Below are positions 61,849 through 64,000 of a stretch of 64,000 bases of DNA, piece by piece. Both the position numbers and the translations under genes were made by a program. Source of the stretch: Erythrophleum ivorense. Taxonomy: Eukaryota; Streptophyta; Magnoliopsida; Fabales; Fabaceae. The stretch spans positions 57,491,088 through 57,555,087 of the forward strand of contig JAIUCV010000003.1 of assembly GCA_026724425.1 (NCBI GenBank), written 5' to 3'. Position 1 is the first letter of the stretch, and each line of letters starts with the position of its first letter. Under the pieces are notes generated by a model. It saw only the letters and a program-made list of their open reading frames with translations, was not told the DNA's origin and searched no databases.

Positions 61849-63247
61849 TGTCACACCTAATTACCCGTCAAGGGTTAAGTGTAATGTTGATGACACAAAG
61901 TAAAGAGAAAACAAATTGATTTTTAGAAATGATTTCAAAAACTAATTTATTGGAATTTCTACCAAAATTTTAATTGAAGGCAAAACCTTAAAAAAACTTG
62001 TTTTAAAATGAAAAGAGGAAGAAAAATAGTTTGCAAACCAAAGATTTGTTCGAGAGCCAATTGTATTATGAAAAGGTGTTAGGTATCATATAACACTCGT
62101 TTTTAAAAATAATTACTTTACGTTAGTTATGCAAAATTAATATAACTTTGATTTTTTTTTGAAATACCCTTATCAAACCACATGCAGAGTGAAAAGAGAA
62201 GAAAGAAATATAATTTGATGAACAGAAAATAAAAGAAAAAAAATAAAATATTTACAATGACAAACTTGACTTAAGATAAGAGTTTAGGGCCACCGTATCT
62301 TGTGTAAAGAATCAAAGTTCATGTAGTTTGCTTGCATTAAAAGATGACACTTGATTGCTACTTTTAAATTATTTTGGTGAAAAAATAAAAATTAATTTCA
62401 TTTTACAAATAAAATGAACTTAGAGTTGGTGGGTGAGTTTTAATATATGAAACTCAATTAATCTCACTCTCTTACTTTCTTCATTTTCTCTTTTTTGTTT
62501 CTTTGAATTTTGAAAACAAGATAGATATTTTTTAATTATCTCTTAGTAGTATTAAAAAAAAAAGTTTCCATTTTTTTTTATTTTGAAAATTTTAATTTTG
62601 ATTTTTTTTGGGGTAAAAAAAGACCCAACCACTTAAAAGAAAACCATTTTCTATTTATGGATTCTTGAAAACAAAATTCTTATTTTTTTGCTTTTGTTTC
62701 AAATACAAATAATAGACTTAAATAAACAGAAAATGATTTTAATTTTTAATTTTTTAAAATAAAATTTTAGTTAAGACACGGATTACTAAACCAAAAATTC
62801 ATTTGAAATATTTACGCAACTTAAATAACATTGGTACTTACGGGAATTTAGAGGTCTCACAAGATTCAACAGTTAACACCTTACGCGCCTATGAAGATCC
62901 AGAAATCTACGCAACCAACCCTAGAGATAAAAATGATAATTATAAATAAGCTAAAATGAAAAAAAAAATAAAAATAAAAATAAAACCAAATCCAACATGC
63001 AAGTGCAGTGTGAGTGTGTATTTGTGTGAAATCAACTAGCGTTTTATTTCAATGGCTCATTGGCAAAATGAGAGAAAAGAAAAATAAATGGAATCAGCGA
63101 AACCCCTTTTCTCTCGATTTTCTTTGGTTTCCTTCTAGTTTAATCCAAGTAGCATTTTCGTTTTTAGTTTTTCTCTTTGCTATTATTTTTATTCATTCAT
63201 TTTTATTTTTTCTTTTCAAATTTCTTCAAAGCTTACCCGAGTCCACA
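61849..63247 (-). mobile_element. Solo LTR (Gypsy/Ogre-like), copy B
   Basis: On the minus strand it ends GGTGTGACA, exactly like the giant LTR, and starts TGTGGACTCGGGTAAG; the ACCATATTTTGTTT part of the start has been deleted. CCTTT flanks both sides (61,844-61,848 and 63,248-63,252), the same duplication as in copy A, so it is the same insertion event seen twice. The length is 1,399 bp. Confidence 0.88.
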
Positions 63248-64000
63248 CCTTTAGTCATATTTCTTCAAAAAAGAAATCACAAAATTATAAAATTACTTTA
63301 TTCCGGAGATGAGTCAATATACCTAGTCTACTGACTCGACGGACAAATTGATCCTTTTGTAGAAGAAATAAGGGAAAGGCTGGAAGCATAAGTGCCGTAT
63401 GCTTTATTCCTCTTAACAAGGAAAAAAGAAATGGTAAAAGATTACAAACATCAGAACCTTCGATACCAAATTACTCCATCATAATTGAGATTCCCAGAAA
63501 TCCCGAGAGACTGTAGCGTAGATTCCCTCCAAAACATAAATCAAGAATATTTCTAAAAGTTAGAAATAATAGCCGATGAGAAACATACCTAATTATTCGT
63601 AGGTAATAAACGTTCATTCCAAACCTTTTAAGACACACCTTAATCTCCTATTTATATTTTTTAAGAAAAGAGATCTAATAGAATATATTCAATTAATGGG
63701 ATATATATCTAACTAATAAGATATATTAATTCTCTTTTGAATTCAAATAATTCTAAATATTAATTATTAGATAATTAATTATCTCAACTCCTTTTGAGAT
63801 AATAATAAATTATCTTAATAATTAATTATCTAATATCTTAATTTAATATTAAGATATTTAGTTAGATTAATATTTATCCAATATAGACTGATAAATCTAA
63901 CAATAAATTATGCTAATCGCTGTAGATTAGTATAAAGGTACTCTCAGTTTTTTCTTTTCAACTCTGCTAATTGCCTTGTGTGTTTTATTACTTGTTATGA

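Larger units (their letters stand above)
60596..64000 (+). repeat. Segmental duplication, copy B (runs off the window)
   Basis: Colinear with copy A from 49,603. It has the hAT 3' fragment, an inverted solo LTR with the same CCTTT flanks, the AATTAATTATCT-rich tail and the uninterrupted site of the copia insertion. Relative to A it lacks about 170 bp after GGCAAAATGAGAT (60,865). The right end is beyond the window. Confidence 0.9.

Overview
This is an intergenic-rich, AT-rich piece of a plant nuclear genome, from a eudicot. Three things support that: spliced genes with GT-AG introns, two plant-type type I metacaspases with LSD1-type zinc fingers, and many degenerate LTR retrotransposons with tRNA-primer sites. 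Vitis (grape) is plausible from the look of the repeats and proteins, but I cannot prove it without a search. Only two genes look intact, both on the + strand: metacaspase A (21,424-24,317) and metacaspase B (27,199-29,562). Both keep the catalytic His and Cys, but each differs from the family at metal- or substrate-binding positions. A related block of about 0.7 kb lies upstream of each gene, so the pair probably arose by an old tandem duplication.

Layout. 31-15,852: a large non-autonomous LTR retrotransposon (LARD-like, Gypsy/Ogre-like ends) with a 4.15 kb 5' LTR, a primer-binding site, a non-coding 7.7 kb interior and a 3' LTR lacking its last ~330 bp. The 3' half of the interior is a chain of different tandem-repeat families, one of them a ~100-bp unit with a conserved small hairpin. 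15,853-21,423: decayed repeats and the promoter side of metacaspase A. 21,424-29,562: the metacaspase pair. 29,563-33,500: extremely AT-rich spacer. 33,510-33,736 (minus): a U2 snRNA gene copy with its upstream sequence element but with the branch-point-recognition region deleted. 35,340-35,897: a Tourist-like MITE. 39,830-43,700: a decayed Ty1/copia element. 44,690-45,235: a ~155-bp tandem array. 47,815-50,355: a decayed hAT transposase.

49,603-64,000: a duplicated segment (copy A to about 58,065, copy B from 60,596 to the window end). Both copies carry the same inverted 1.4 kb solo LTR with the same CCTTT target-site duplication. That LTR belongs to the same family as the giant LTRs at the left. 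Only copy A carries a 4.8 kb Ty1/copia insertion (53,212-57,982), and copy B preserves the empty site. The sequence therefore records the order: gypsy insertion, loss to a solo LTR, segmental duplication, then copia insertion. I saw no previously undescribed multi-gene system. The most notable items are the modified metacaspase pair, the hairpin-bearing repeats of the giant element, the deleted U2 gene and the datable nested insertions.
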